This document shows, piece after piece, positions 17,255 through 26,073 of a stretch of DNA of 64,000 nt; positions within the stretch are counted from its first letter, which is position 1, and the number at the start of each line of letters is the position of its first letter. The stretch is from NCBI GenBank assembly GCA_910576785.1, contig CAJTJG010000017.1:1-64000 (forward strand), written 5' to 3'. Below the pieces are notes generated by a model that saw nothing but the letters and a program-made list of their open reading frames with translations, was not told where the DNA came from and did not search any database. Origin of the DNA: an uncultured Duncaniella sp. (GTDB lineage Bacteria; Bacteroidota; Bacteroidia; Bacteroidales; Muribaculaceae). The translations under genes were made by a program, and so were the position numbers.

Positions 17255-17480
17255 ATTCGTCCTTTAGGTTATCCCATATGGTGTCCTGCGATTCAAAATA
17301 CTCCTCGCAGTAATCCATAAAACCACTCTTCTCGCTGCTTCCTACTTCATGACACCATTCGCGATATGCCGCTTTCAGCTCGGGGGATTCGTGTATCTGT
17401 CTCTTAAACTCAGCCTCCGCTATGTCAGTGCTACCGTATTCGCGAAGTAATTCATTGAAATAGTCAGTAATGTGTTCCAT
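17241..17480 (-). CDS. small acidic conserved-looking protein, first gene of the agmatine operon
   Basis: 79 residues, very acidic, predicted mostly helical (HITDYFNELLREYGSTDI; ESPELKAAYREWCHEV), with no signal peptide or membrane segment. Its 3' end overlaps the aguA start by 14 bp, so it is the first gene of the aguA-aguB operon. I do not recognise a named domain. It could be a regulatory or assembly partner of the deiminase, but there is no direct evidence. Confidence 0.6.
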   Translation of the reverse strand: MEHITDYFNELLREYGSTDIAEAEFKRQIHESPELKAAYREWCHEVGSSEKSGFMDYCEEYFESQDTIWDNLKDEYEDE

Positions 17481-17633
17481 TTTAATTTTTCATGTCATAG
17501 AGTGGTTTCGGGGTCAAATTTAAGCCAAAATAGATAAATACGCAAATTTTGGGGTATGATTTTGAACTGTCCGCAATCCAAAGGGGGCTGAAAGTGTTAT
17601 TATTAATATATTTTAATTGTTTTACATCGTTTT

Positions 17634-18260
17634 ATGAAGAAGCTATACGGACTGATGGCGCTTGCGGTGCTGTTCATACTGTCGGGTTGTTCACCTTTCA
17701 GCCTTGTGCAGAGCACCACATACAACGACGCCGATCTGCGGAGTTATTCCACATTCCGCATTGTCACTCCCGGCGAGGGCAAACTCCCTCCCGGCATGGA
17801 GATGGTGACGTATTATAACATCGCTGCCGCTATCCGCGAGCAGATGGTGGAGCGCGGCTATACCGAGGATCCGTCCTCGCCGCTGCTCATCAACATCGGA
17901 CTGACTGTGAAAAAGGAGATAGCCACCGAGCCGGCCATCCCGCCGGGCGGCTTCCCCTACGGAGGTCCCTACTACGGAGGCTGTGGTCCGTGGTTCATGT
18001 ATCCGCGCGGTTATTATTGGCCGGCTTACAACTATTATTCAAACGCGCAGGTCATCACCGGCATATACCGCGAGGGAGTGCTGACCATGGATATGGTCAA
18101 TATTGTCGAAAAGTTGCCGCTCTATTCCTCGTCGGTGGCCACGATTCTTGAGAACGGCGATTCGCAGTTCCGCAATCTTGAGGGTATAGCCCAGGCCGTG
18201 GATGTGCTCTTCAGCAAATATCCTGTACCGTTGCTGCCGCAATACCGGTCAGGAAAGTAG
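17634..18260 (+). CDS. DUF4136-type lipoprotein
   Basis: A 208-residue protein with a lipobox ending at Cys19 (FILSGCS). The DUF4136 pattern follows: a TTYNDADLRSYSTFRI start, a helix with IREQMVERGYTED, and the strand ININIGLTV-like segment. A Gly/Pro/Tyr-rich insert (about 105-130) precedes the C-terminal SVATILENGDSQFRNL region. These are outer-membrane-associated lipoproteins of unknown role. It stands alone on its strand, divergent from the agmatine operon. Confidence 0.7.
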   Translation: MKKLYGLMALAVLFILSGCSPFSLVQSTTYNDADLRSYSTFRIVTPGEGKLPPGMEMVTYYNIAAAIREQMVERGYTEDPSSPLLINIGLTVKKEIATEPAIPPGGFPYGGPYYGGCGPWFMYPRGYYWPAYNYYSNAQVITGIYREGVLTMDMVNIVEKLPLYSSSVATILENGDSQFRNLEGIAQAVDVLFSKYPVPLLPQYRSGK

Positions 18261-18391
18261 AAATTTGACAAAGAAGTGTAAATTTTACATTTTTTCACCA
18301 AAAATGGATTAAACCATCGGTGGCGTACATAGTCTGAGATATTGTATAACGAATTAACCCCATCACACTATATACAATTTCTAAGATAGAA

Positions 18392-21190
18392 ATGAGAGAT
18401 TTCACACGTTCGACCATCGCTCTTATCCTCATGCTTGCCAGCGGGCTCGCAGCTCTGGCCGCCGATATCACCGGGACGGTGAAGGATCGCGAGACATCCG
18501 AGCCGCTAATGGAGGCATCCGTCAAGCTCCTTGCCGCTAAGGACAGCGCTTTTGTGGCAGGTGTAACCACCGACATTGACGGTAAATTTACACTTCCTTC
18601 CGTGAAGAAAGGAAAATATCTACTTGACATCTCCTATATCGGCTATGCCGGTCATGAGCAGGAAGTCACCGTAGGGAGTGCCGCAAGGGTACGTCTCGGT
18701 GACATCCTGCTCAAGGAGTCGTCCCATCTGCTCGGAGAGGTGAGCGTTGTGGCCACAAAGACTCCCATAAAGGTGATGGAGGATACAGTGGAGTACAATG
18801 CCGATTCCTACCATACGCAGCCAAATGCCGTGGTGGAGGATCTGCTGAAGCGTCTGCCCGGTGTGGAGGTGGACAGCGACGGCAAAATCACTGCCAATGG
18901 CAAATCCATAACAAAGATCCTCATCGACGGCAAGGAGTTTTTCAGCGATGACCCGCAGGTGGCTTCGAAGAATCTCCCCGCCAATATGATCGACAAACTT
19001 CAGGTGGTGGACCGTAAGAGTGACCTGGCGCGTCTTACCGGCGTTGACGACGGTGAGGACGAGACTGTGATAAACCTTACGGTGAAGAAAGGTATGAATC
19101 AAGGATGGTTCGGCACCGCCGAGGCCGGCTACGGTACGGATGACAGATATGCGGCTTCGTTCAATGTCAACCGTTTCTGGAACGGCAATCAGATCACACT
19201 TCTGGGTAATTTCAACAACACCAATCAGCTCGGATTCACCGATAGCAACGGCAACCGATTCCGTCGTTTCGGTGGCGACCGCGGCATAACGACCTCGCGA
19301 TCGGTTGGTATCAACTTCAATGTCGGCAATGAGGAGATATTCCGTGTGGGCGGTGATGTGATGTACTCCAACACAGACCGTGACACACGCAACCGTCAGG
19401 ACCGCCAGTGGCTGTTCACGGACTCCACATCGTATACCAACTCGCTCCGTACCGCCCGCGACCGCGGCAACAACGTGCGCGCCGACTTCAGGGTGCTCTG
19501 GAAACCCGACTCGTTCAATATCCTTGAGTTCCGGCCCAACTTCTCGATCAATCACAACAAATCGTATTCCAACGAGACTTCAAATGAAATATCCGGTCTG
19601 CTGAAACCTGTCACTGACAATCTCAACATCAGCGACAGCCGAGGCACATCATATGAGGCTGCCGGACGGCTCATATACACACATAATTTCCGCGGACGCA
19701 AAGGCCGTTCATTCTCCGTCATGGCCAACTATTCGTTCTCGAATGTGCGTGAGGATGAGAACTCTCTCTCGCAGATCATGTATCATCTGCTCGACACCGA
19801 GGATGTGCTTGACCAATATGCCGACAACCACACGTGGAGCAATACCGTGCGTGCACGTGTGTCATGGACAGAGCCGCTCGGAAATCCGGAGAATGGAAAT
19901 TCGCTTGTGTTCAGCTACATGATGAACTACCGCTGGAACAATGCCGACCGTTTCACATACAACATCCCCGAGGGGTATGACTCCGACATACTTCCGCCCC
20001 CCGGTGTGGAGCCTGATCCGGACTATTCCAACTCGTTCCGCAACAACTATTTCAACCAGAACATACGTGCTGGTTTCAAGAAGTCATCGTCGACACTCAA
20101 CTATGAGATCGGACTCTCGCTCGTGCCGCAGATGTCAAAGTCGATTGACTATATCAACTCTGACCGCAACATCCCCACGCGCTGGGTGTGGAATTTCGCA
20201 CCGTTCGCCCGTATGCGCTACAAATTCTCGAAGAACCGTTCGCTGCAGTTCAACTACCGCGGACGTTCCTCCCAGCCCTCCATGAGCCAGCTCCAGCCGG
20301 TGGCCGATATCTCCGATCCCATGAACATCAAGCAGGGTAATCCCGAGCTGGATCCGTCGTTCAGCCACAACATCAACATCCGCTTCCAGGACTTCAACAT
20401 GGATGCACAGCGTTCCATCATGCTCATGGGTGACTTCTCCGTGACACAGAACGCCATCATATCAAAGACCACGTTCAATCCCGAGACCTCCGGCCGCTAC
20501 ACCACCTATGTCAACGTGGGCGGTGTGTGGAACGCACGTCTTATGAATATGATGTCGATGCCTCTGGGCAGCAGCAAGAAGTGGCTCATCTCCAACCATA
20601 TCTTCGGCAACGCCTCGCGCAATGTCGGTTTCAACAACGGCGAGCGCAACGTATCGCTGTCCACCAACATCTTCGAGAGTCCGGGCATATCTTTCCGCCC
20701 CGACCACTTCGAGTTCGAGCTCCGTCCGCAGTACCGTGTGCAGTTCACCCACAACACACTCAAGAGCAGCGGCAACACAACTGTACATAGCTATGGAGGA
20801 CGTTTCGATGCCACCTACTACACTCCATGGGGCCTCACCATACAGTCCGACGTCAACTACTCGGCCACCTCGGGCTATGCCGCCGGCTATGACACCAAGA
20901 CCGTAAGATGGAATGCCAGCATCTCACAGCAGTTCCTGCGCGACCGTTCGCTCACCCTCTCCATCCGTGCGTATGATCTGCTCGACCAGAGCAATATGAT
21001 AAATCGCAATGTTACGGCCAACTATATTGATGATACGGACTACAACTCCCTGTCGCGCTACTTCATGGTGAGTGTGTCCTACCGTTTCAACTCGTTCGGC
21101 AAGGGTAAGACTCCCCAGGCCGGCGGTGGCGACATGATGATGCGTCGCGGAGGTCCTGGCGGCCCCCCTCCCGGACATGGACGCCGATGA
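18392..21190 (+). CDS. outer-membrane beta-barrel protein with CarboxypepD_reg and plug domains
   Basis: A 932-residue protein with a signal peptide (to about residue 24, LAALAAD). A carboxypeptidase-regulatory-like domain follows (ITGTVKDRETSEPLMEAS), then a TonB-receptor plug (VVEDLLKRLPGVEVDSDG; ITKILIDGKEFFSDDPQ) and an outer_membrane_beta-barrel_3-type barrel. It differs from SusC in its plug wording and lacks a SusD partner. The C-terminal tail is low-complexity (MMMRRGGPGGPP, then GHGRR) beyond the last barrel strand, which is unusual. It may import a metal complex or be a structural barrel; the substrate is unknown. A strong terminator follows. Confidence 0.85.
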   Translation: MRDFTRSTIALILMLASGLAALAADITGTVKDRETSEPLMEASVKLLAAKDSAFVAGVTTDIDGKFTLPSVKKGKYLLDISYIGYAGHEQEVTVGSAARVRLGDILLKESSHLLGEVSVVATKTPIKVMEDTVEYNADSYHTQPNAVVEDLLKRLPGVEVDSDGKITANGKSITKILIDGKEFFSDDPQVASKNLPANMIDKLQVVDRKSDLARLTGVDDGEDETVINLTVKKGMNQGWFGTAEAGYGTDDRYAASFNVNRFWNGNQITLLGNFNNTNQLGFTDSNGNRFRRFGGDRGITTSRSVGINFNVGNEEIFRVGGDVMYSNTDRDTRNRQDRQWLFTDSTSYTNSLRTARDRGNNVRADFRVLWKPDSFNILEFRPNFSINHNKSYSNETSNEISGLLKPVTDNLNISDSRGTSYEAAGRLIYTHNFRGRKGRSFSVMANYSFSNVREDENSLSQIMYHLLDTEDVLDQYADNHTWSNTVRARVSWTEPLGNPENGNSLVFSYMMNYRWNNADRFTYNIPEGYDSDILPPPGVEPDPDYSNSFRNNYFNQNIRAGFKKSSSTLNYEIGLSLVPQMSKSIDYINSDRNIPTRWVWNFAPFARMRYKFSKNRSLQFNYRGRSSQPSMSQLQPVADISDPMNIKQGNPELDPSFSHNINIRFQDFNMDAQRSIMLMGDFSVTQNAIISKTTFNPETSGRYTTYVNVGGVWNARLMNMMSMPLGSSKKWLISNHIFGNASRNVGFNNGERNVSLSTNIFESPGISFRPDHFEFELRPQYRVQFTHNTLKSSGNTTVHSYGGRFDATYYTPWGLTIQSDVNYSATSGYAAGYDTKTVRWNASISQQFLRDRSLTLSIRAYDLLDQSNMINRNVTANYIDDTDYNSLSRYFMVSVSYRFNSFGKGKTPQAGGGDMMMRRGGPGGPPPGHGRR

Positions 21191-21225
21191 ATTGAAATAA
21201 GGTGATAGAAAACTACTATAGACAG

Positions 21226-21268
21226 CCGGGGGCGTGGAATCCATTTGAGTTCCACGCCCCCGGTTTTC
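21226..21268. terminator. bidirectional terminator between the barrel gene and gpmA
   Basis: Arms 21226-21239 and 21250-21263 are perfect 14-bp reverse complements (GC-rich CCGGGGGCGTGGAA) with a 10-nt loop, then TTTTCTT on the plus strand. It lies between convergent genes and probably serves both. Confidence 0.85.
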
Positions 21269-21281
21269 TTGTCTGTCTCTA

Positions 21282-21968
21282 TCAGATGTAGCGGTCGTCG
21301 GTCACTTGCAGCCGGCTGTCGAGTGTGAGTATGCGCGGAGTCCCGGTTGGTATTTCCTCGCGGACGATCTCGTCGGGAGTCATGTGTTTGAGCATCATCA
21401 CAAGCGCGCGCAGCGAGTTGCCGTGGGCGGCTACTATCACGTTGTCATATAGTCTGAGTGCTGGCACGATCAACTCCTCCCAGCATGGGCGTACTCGTTC
21501 GATGGTCGAGGCGAGCGACTCGGTGAGGGGCAGCTCGTCGGGGGTTAGCGAGGCATAGCGCGGATCATTACCGGGATACCTTTCGTCGTCAGGTGTGAGG
21601 GCCGGTGGCTCCACATCGTAGCTGCGGCGCCATATGTGTACTTGCTCGTCACCGTACTTCTTTGCGGTCTCGGCCTTGTCGAGCCCCTGCAGCGCTCCAT
21701 AGTGACGCTCGTTGAGGTGCCAGTCCTTGACTACCGGAAGCCAGTCGAGATTCATGGCATCGAGAGCGGTCTCGAGGGTATGGATAGCTCGGCGCAGATA
21801 GGATGTGAAGCAATAGTCGGGGAGAATACCGGCGGCGAGCAGACGGCGTCCCGCCTCGGCGGCTTCCTCGCGTCCTTTCGGTGTAAGTTCGACATCCGTC
21901 CACCCTGTGAAACGGTTGGATAGGTTCCATTCGCTCTGCCCGTGGCGGAGCAGTATGAGATTTTTCAT
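21282..21968 (-). CDS. gpmA: 2,3-bisphosphoglycerate-dependent phosphoglycerate mutase
   Basis: About 228 residues from the ATG at 21968 (MKNLILLRHGQSEWN); the upstream extension to 22004 does not fit the family. The catalytic phospho-histidine is in LLRHGQSEWN, with ERHYGALQGLDKAETA and the second histidine in AAHGNSLRAL. It interconverts 3- and 2-phosphoglycerate in glycolysis. It is a single gene, divergent from clpC. Confidence 0.95.
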   Translation of the reverse strand: MKNLILLRHGQSEWNLSNRFTGWTDVELTPKGREEAAEAGRRLLAAGILPDYCFTSYLRRAIHTLETALDAMNLDWLPVVKDWHLNERHYGALQGLDKAETAKKYGDEQVHIWRRSYDVEPPALTPDDERYPGNDPRYASLTPDELPLTESLASTIERVRPCWEELIVPALRLYDNVIVAAHGNSLRALVMMLKHMTPDEIVREEIPTGTPRILTLDSRLQVTDDRYI

Positions 21969-22051
21969 ATTTTCATAAATGATCTGTTTTTCTCTTAAAA
22001 ACACGTTGATTTATATTAAAGTTTTGAAATGCAGACATGAAATGACCTTTT

Positions 22052-22066
22052 TGGCACGCTTTTTGT
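22052..22066 (+). promoter_or_regulatory. candidate sigma-54-type promoter of clpC
   Basis: TGGCACG (22052-22058), four bases, then TTGT (22063-22066). The consensus is TGGCACG-N4-TTGC, so spacing is exact and only the last base of the -12 element differs. A transcription start about 12 nt on would fall at or behind the ATG at 22076, favouring the ATG at 22100. Whether the host has RpoN cannot be seen here. TATAATTG at 22067-22074 also partly fits a -7 box. Confidence 0.4.
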
Positions 22067-22099
22067 TATAATTGTATGTCATCACAACACCTATATCAG

Positions 22100-24685
22100 A
22101 TGGAAACAGTTTATTCACAGAAATTCAAGGAGATAGTAAGCGATTCTCCGGGGCAGGCGGCCCGTCACAACAGCCGCTATGTCATGCCCGAGCATCTGCT
22201 GCTGTCACTTCTCAAGGATATTGAGTCAGAGCCCGCCCGCCTCATTGACAGGTCTGCGCGGGATACGTCTGCCTCGCAGCTCAGGGACACTCTTGACAAT
22301 GCACTCCTTACGGCAGCTGCCGACGGGGACTTCACCGGAAAGGTAGCCGTGGCCGATGTGGCTGTGAGCGATCTTGCAAGCCGTATCATCAAGCTCAGTG
22401 TGCTTGAGGCGCGTATGCTCAAGAGTAATATGGTGGACGATGTCCATCTGCTGCTCGCGATATTCCACAACTCCGATGCCCAGAACTCGGATTTCATGGA
22501 GGCGTTCCGGCGTGCGGGTGTGACGTATGAGTCGCTCTACCGCATGCTCAACCCTCAGGCCGGAGGTACTGCCCCGATGGCCGACCGCGCATATGCCGAC
22601 GATGAGGATGAGGACGATGAGGATGACGACCGTCCCTCGGCCATTCCCCCTGTCGGAGGCCATTCCCGTCAGGATAGCGAGCCGAAGCGCGGAGGCGCAC
22701 AGCCTCAGGCTCCACGCCGTGGCAATGACACGCCGCTTCTTGACAAGTATGGCAACGATATGACTCAGGCTGCCGAGGAAGGTAGGCTCGACCCCGTTGT
22801 GGGCCGCGAGGTGGAGATAGAGCGCCTCGCGCAGATCCTCTCGCGCCGCAAAAAGAACAATCCAGTCCTGATCGGTGAGCCCGGTGTGGGCAAGAGTGCC
22901 ATAGTAGAAGGGCTGGCCCTGCGCATTGTCAAGCGCAAGGTGTCGAGGATACTGTTCGACAAGCGTGTCGTGTCGCTCGACATGGCCTCGCTTGTGGCCG
23001 GTACTAAGTACCGCGGACAGTTCGAGGAGCGTATCAAGGGTATACTTGACGAGCTTGCCAAGAACCGCAACGTGATCCTCTTCATCGATGAGCTTCATAC
23101 GATAGTCGGTGCCGGCAATGCCGCCGGATCGATGGATGCCGCCAATCTGCTCAAGCCGGCCCTGGCACGTGGAGAGATCCAGTGCATCGGCGCCACGACG
23201 CTCGACGAGTACCGCAAGAATATAGAGAATGACGGAGCTTTGGAGCGCCGATTCCAGAAGGTGATGGTCGAGCCAACCACCCGCGAGGAGACACGCATCA
23301 TACTCGACAATATCAAGGACAAGTATGAGGAGCATCACAACGTCATATATACACCCGAGGCTCTCGACGCATGTGTGGCTCTTACGGAGCGGTATGTGAG
23401 CGACCGCAACTTCCCCGACAAGGCCATCGATGCCATGGATGAGGCCGGATCGCGTGTACATGTGACCAATATCGCCGTGCCCGATGCCATCGAGACTCTC
23501 GAGAACAAGATAAACGAGACTTCGGCCCAGAAGCTGCGTGCGGCCCAGGCCCAGAACTTCGAGAAGGCCGCATCCTACCGCGACCTTGAGCAGAAGCTAA
23601 AGCAGGAACTCGATACGGCCATGACAGAGTGGCAGTCCACTCTCGCCAACATGCGCGAGACTGTGGATGAGGACAAAGTGGCCGAGGTTGTGGCCATGAT
23701 GACCGGAGTGCCTGTACAGCGTATAGCCCAGGCCGAGGGACGTCGCCTCAAGGAGATGGCTCCCGCCATCAAGGCGCAGATCATCGGACAGGATCCCGCT
23801 ATCGAGAAAATAGTCAAGGCTATACAGCGTAATCGCATAGGCCTGAAGGATCCCGCCAAGCCGATCGGCACATTCCTGTTCCTCGGTCCTACCGGCGTGG
23901 GCAAGACACATCTGGCCAAGAAGCTGGCGGAATATATGTTTGATTCGTCCGACTCGCTCATACGTATAGACATGAGTGAGTATATGGAGAAGTTCACCGT
24001 GTCGCGTCTTGTCGGCGCGCCTCCGGGATATGTAGGTTACGAGGAGGGGGGACAGCTCACTGAAAAGGTGCGCCGCCATCCTTACTCCATAGTGCTCCTC
24101 GACGAGATCGAGAAGGCTCACCCCGATGTGTTCAACCTGTTGCTGCAGGTGATGGACGAGGGGCGTCTCACCGATTCGCTCGGACGCCGTGTGGACTTCA
24201 AGAACACCATCATCATCATGACGTCCAATATCGGTTCGCGTCAGCTCAAGGACTTTGGAGGGGGCATAGGTTTCAATGCCCGTCCCGCCGACGACAAGGA
24301 GGTGAGCCAGGGTGTGCTTCAGAAGGCGCTCAACAAGGCGTTCGCCCCTGAGTTCCTCAACCGTATCGACGACATCGTGATGTTCTCGCCCCTCGACCGC
24401 GAGGCCATATGCAAGATCATCGAGATCGAGCTCCGTGGCTTCCGCAAGAGAGTGGAGGAGCTTGGCTACACACTCACCATCACCGATGAGGCACGCGACT
24501 TTGTGGCCGACAAGGGGTATGACTCCAATTTCGGCGCCCGTCCGCTCAAGAGGGCCATCCAGAAGTATCTCGAGGATGCACTCGCCGAACTGATCATCGA
24601 CTCTACCGTGGAGCCCGGCGACGAGATTCTCGTGAGCCGCGAGCCCGGTGCCGACACGCTGAAAACTGAAATTATAAAGAAATAA
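22100..24685 (+). CDS. clpC: ATP-dependent Clp protease ATPase subunit, ClpC type
   Basis: About 861 residues from the ATG at 22100; an in-frame ATG at 22076 is possible but collides with the likely transcription start. There are two N-terminal Clp_N repeats, then an acidic linker (DDEDEDDEDDD) unusual for the family. AAA-1 has GEPGVGKS and the middle region has a UVR-like NFEKAASYRDLEQKLK, typical of ClpC rather than ClpB. AAA-2 has GPTGVGKT, then a C-terminal D2-small domain. It unfolds substrates for a ClpP-type protease or acts as a disaggregase. It is monocistronic and ended by the long hairpin at 24698-24775. Confidence 0.9.
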   Translation: METVYSQKFKEIVSDSPGQAARHNSRYVMPEHLLLSLLKDIESEPARLIDRSARDTSASQLRDTLDNALLTAAADGDFTGKVAVADVAVSDLASRIIKLSVLEARMLKSNMVDDVHLLLAIFHNSDAQNSDFMEAFRRAGVTYESLYRMLNPQAGGTAPMADRAYADDEDEDDEDDDRPSAIPPVGGHSRQDSEPKRGGAQPQAPRRGNDTPLLDKYGNDMTQAAEEGRLDPVVGREVEIERLAQILSRRKKNNPVLIGEPGVGKSAIVEGLALRIVKRKVSRILFDKRVVSLDMASLVAGTKYRGQFEERIKGILDELAKNRNVILFIDELHTIVGAGNAAGSMDAANLLKPALARGEIQCIGATTLDEYRKNIENDGALERRFQKVMVEPTTREETRIILDNIKDKYEEHHNVIYTPEALDACVALTERYVSDRNFPDKAIDAMDEAGSRVHVTNIAVPDAIETLENKINETSAQKLRAAQAQNFEKAASYRDLEQKLKQELDTAMTEWQSTLANMRETVDEDKVAEVVAMMTGVPVQRIAQAEGRRLKEMAPAIKAQIIGQDPAIEKIVKAIQRNRIGLKDPAKPIGTFLFLGPTGVGKTHLAKKLAEYMFDSSDSLIRIDMSEYMEKFTVSRLVGAPPGYVGYEEGGQLTEKVRRHPYSIVLLDEIEKAHPDVFNLLLQVMDEGRLTDSLGRRVDFKNTIIIMTSNIGSRQLKDFGGGIGFNARPADDKEVSQGVLQKALNKAFAPEFLNRIDDIVMFSPLDREAICKIIEIELRGFRKRVEELGYTLTITDEARDFVADKGYDSNFGARPLKRAIQKYLEDALAELIIDSTVEPGDEILVSREPGADTLKTEIIKK

Positions 24686-24697
24686 TCATAAAATCGC

Positions 24698-24775
24698 TTT
24701 TGAAGTCCGTCTTTTGAAACTTGAATTGTGTAACTTTGCAATTCAATTTCAAAAGACGGACTTCAAAATTTTTTT
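24698..24775 (+). terminator. clpC terminator: ~30-bp inverted repeat with T tract, loop holds the nhaC promoter box
   Basis: Arms 24698-24728 and 24739-24768 pair along their whole length with a single extra base in the left arm; seven T follow. This is a strong intrinsic terminator for clpC. Its 10-nt loop (24729-24738) contains the complete -7 box TAACTTTG, so the right arm becomes the start of the nhaC leader. Confidence 0.8.
24731..24738 (+). promoter_or_regulatory. -7 box TAACTTTG of nhaC inside a terminator loop
   Basis: TAACTTTGCAATT matches the -7 consensus and lies 46 nt before the nhaC ATG. It sits exactly in the loop of the clpC terminator, leaving nhaC transcripts with only the right arm. 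Confidence 0.6.
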
Positions 24776-24783
24776 ATCTGTAT

Positions 24784-26073
24784 ATGATATCGACTTCACG
24801 CGGACTGCTCGGCCTGTCGCCGGTAGCGGTGTTCATGACACTCTATCTTGTGGTATCCCTTGTGATAGGTGATTTCTACAGGATGCCGCTATCCATAGCT
24901 CTTGTCGTGGCCTCGATGTGGGCTGTGGCGATATGCAGGGACGGCAATCTGTCCAGACGCATAGAGATATTCTCGCGGGCGGCCGGCAATACAAGTATAC
25001 TTTACATGGTGTGGATATTCATCCTTGCCGGGGCATTCGCCGCACTTGCAAAGGACATCGGGGCCATCGACGCCACCGTCAACTTCACGCTCCGCTTCTT
25101 CCCGCCTCAGTTCATAGTGCCGGCACTGTTCGTGGCCTCCTGTTTCATATCCCTTTCCATAGGCACATCAGTGGGCACTGTGGTGGCCCTGACACCGCTT
25201 GCTGTGGAGATGGCCGGAATGGCCGGTGCTCCGGTGCCGTTTTATGTGGCTGTAGTGCTCGGAGGGGCTTTCTTCGGCGACAATCTGTCGTTCATATCCG
25301 ACACCACCATTGCGGCTACGCGCTCGCAGGGGTGCGACATGGCTGACAAGTTCAAGGCCAATCTCTGGATTGCGCTCCCGGCGGCGTTGGTCACTCTTGC
25401 GGTATATCTCGTCATGTCGGCCTCGACCCCCGAGATAGTGATCCCGGACGGGGCCAACCCGTGGCTGATGTTGCCATATTTGGTGGTGCTTGTGGCTGCG
25501 GTGAGCGGAGTCAATGTCACCATCGTGCTCACACTCGGCATAGCCACCGCTCTTGTGCTCGGCCTCATTTATGGTGGTGATATCATATCGCTGTTCGGCG
25601 CGATGGGCGCCGGAGTCGATTCAATGGGCGAGCTCATCATAGTGACCCTGCTCGCCGCAGGTATGCTCGGGCTCATCAAAGCTGCGGGTGGTATACAATA
25701 TCTGCTTCAGGTTCTGACTTCCCGTGTGAGCGGTCTGCGCGGTGCTCAGGCATGTATAGCTGTGCTTGTGGGGATGGTGAATCTGTGCACGGCCAACAAT
25801 ACCGTGGCCATAATCACAGTGGGAGGCATAGCACGTGAGATAGCGGAGAAGTATGGGGTGGATCCGCGCAAGAGTGCCTCGCTCCTCGACTCCTGCTCAT
25901 GTGTGGTGCAGTGCCTCATACCCTATGGAGCGCAGACCCTTCTGGCCACATCGCTGGCCGGGATAGCGCCGGCGGCGCCGTTTGCCTATCTCTACTATCC
26001 GTGGGCGCTCGCCCTGACTGTAGCTCTGTCAGTCATATTTCTGTTCCCGCGTCGTCTGCACAGGGTAGGTTAG
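24784..26073 (+). CDS. Na+/H+ antiporter NhaC family protein
   Basis: About 429 residues from the ATG at 24784 (MISTSRGLLGLSPVAVFMTL). It has about 11 hydrophobic segments and the family phrases SLSIGTSVGTVVALTPLAVEMA, FFGDNLSFISDTTIAATRSQG and ANNTVAIITVGGIAREIAEKYGVDPRKSASLLDSCSCV. It probably exchanges Na+ for H+ at the cytoplasmic membrane, though some NhaC-like proteins carry malate/lactate. The frame extends upstream to 24721, but that part lies within the terminator and promoter. Its stop overlaps the convergent rodA stop by 4 bp. Confidence 0.85.
   Translation: MISTSRGLLGLSPVAVFMTLYLVVSLVIGDFYRMPLSIALVVASMWAVAICRDGNLSRRIEIFSRAAGNTSILYMVWIFILAGAFAALAKDIGAIDATVNFTLRFFPPQFIVPALFVASCFISLSIGTSVGTVVALTPLAVEMAGMAGAPVPFYVAVVLGGAFFGDNLSFISDTTIAATRSQGCDMADKFKANLWIALPAALVTLAVYLVMSASTPEIVIPDGANPWLMLPYLVVLVAAVSGVNVTIVLTLGIATALVLGLIYGGDIISLFGAMGAGVDSMGELIIVTLLAAGMLGLIKAAGGIQYLLQVLTSRVSGLRGAQACIAVLVGMVNLCTANNTVAIITVGGIAREIAEKYGVDPRKSASLLDSCSCVVQCLIPYGAQTLLATSLAGIAPAAPFAYLYYPWALALTVALSVIFLFPRRLHRVG

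Noticed and set aside
18620..19555. 311-codon frame opposite the outer-membrane barrel gene
   Set aside because: Antisense shadow; its codon use and composition do not resemble a real protein.
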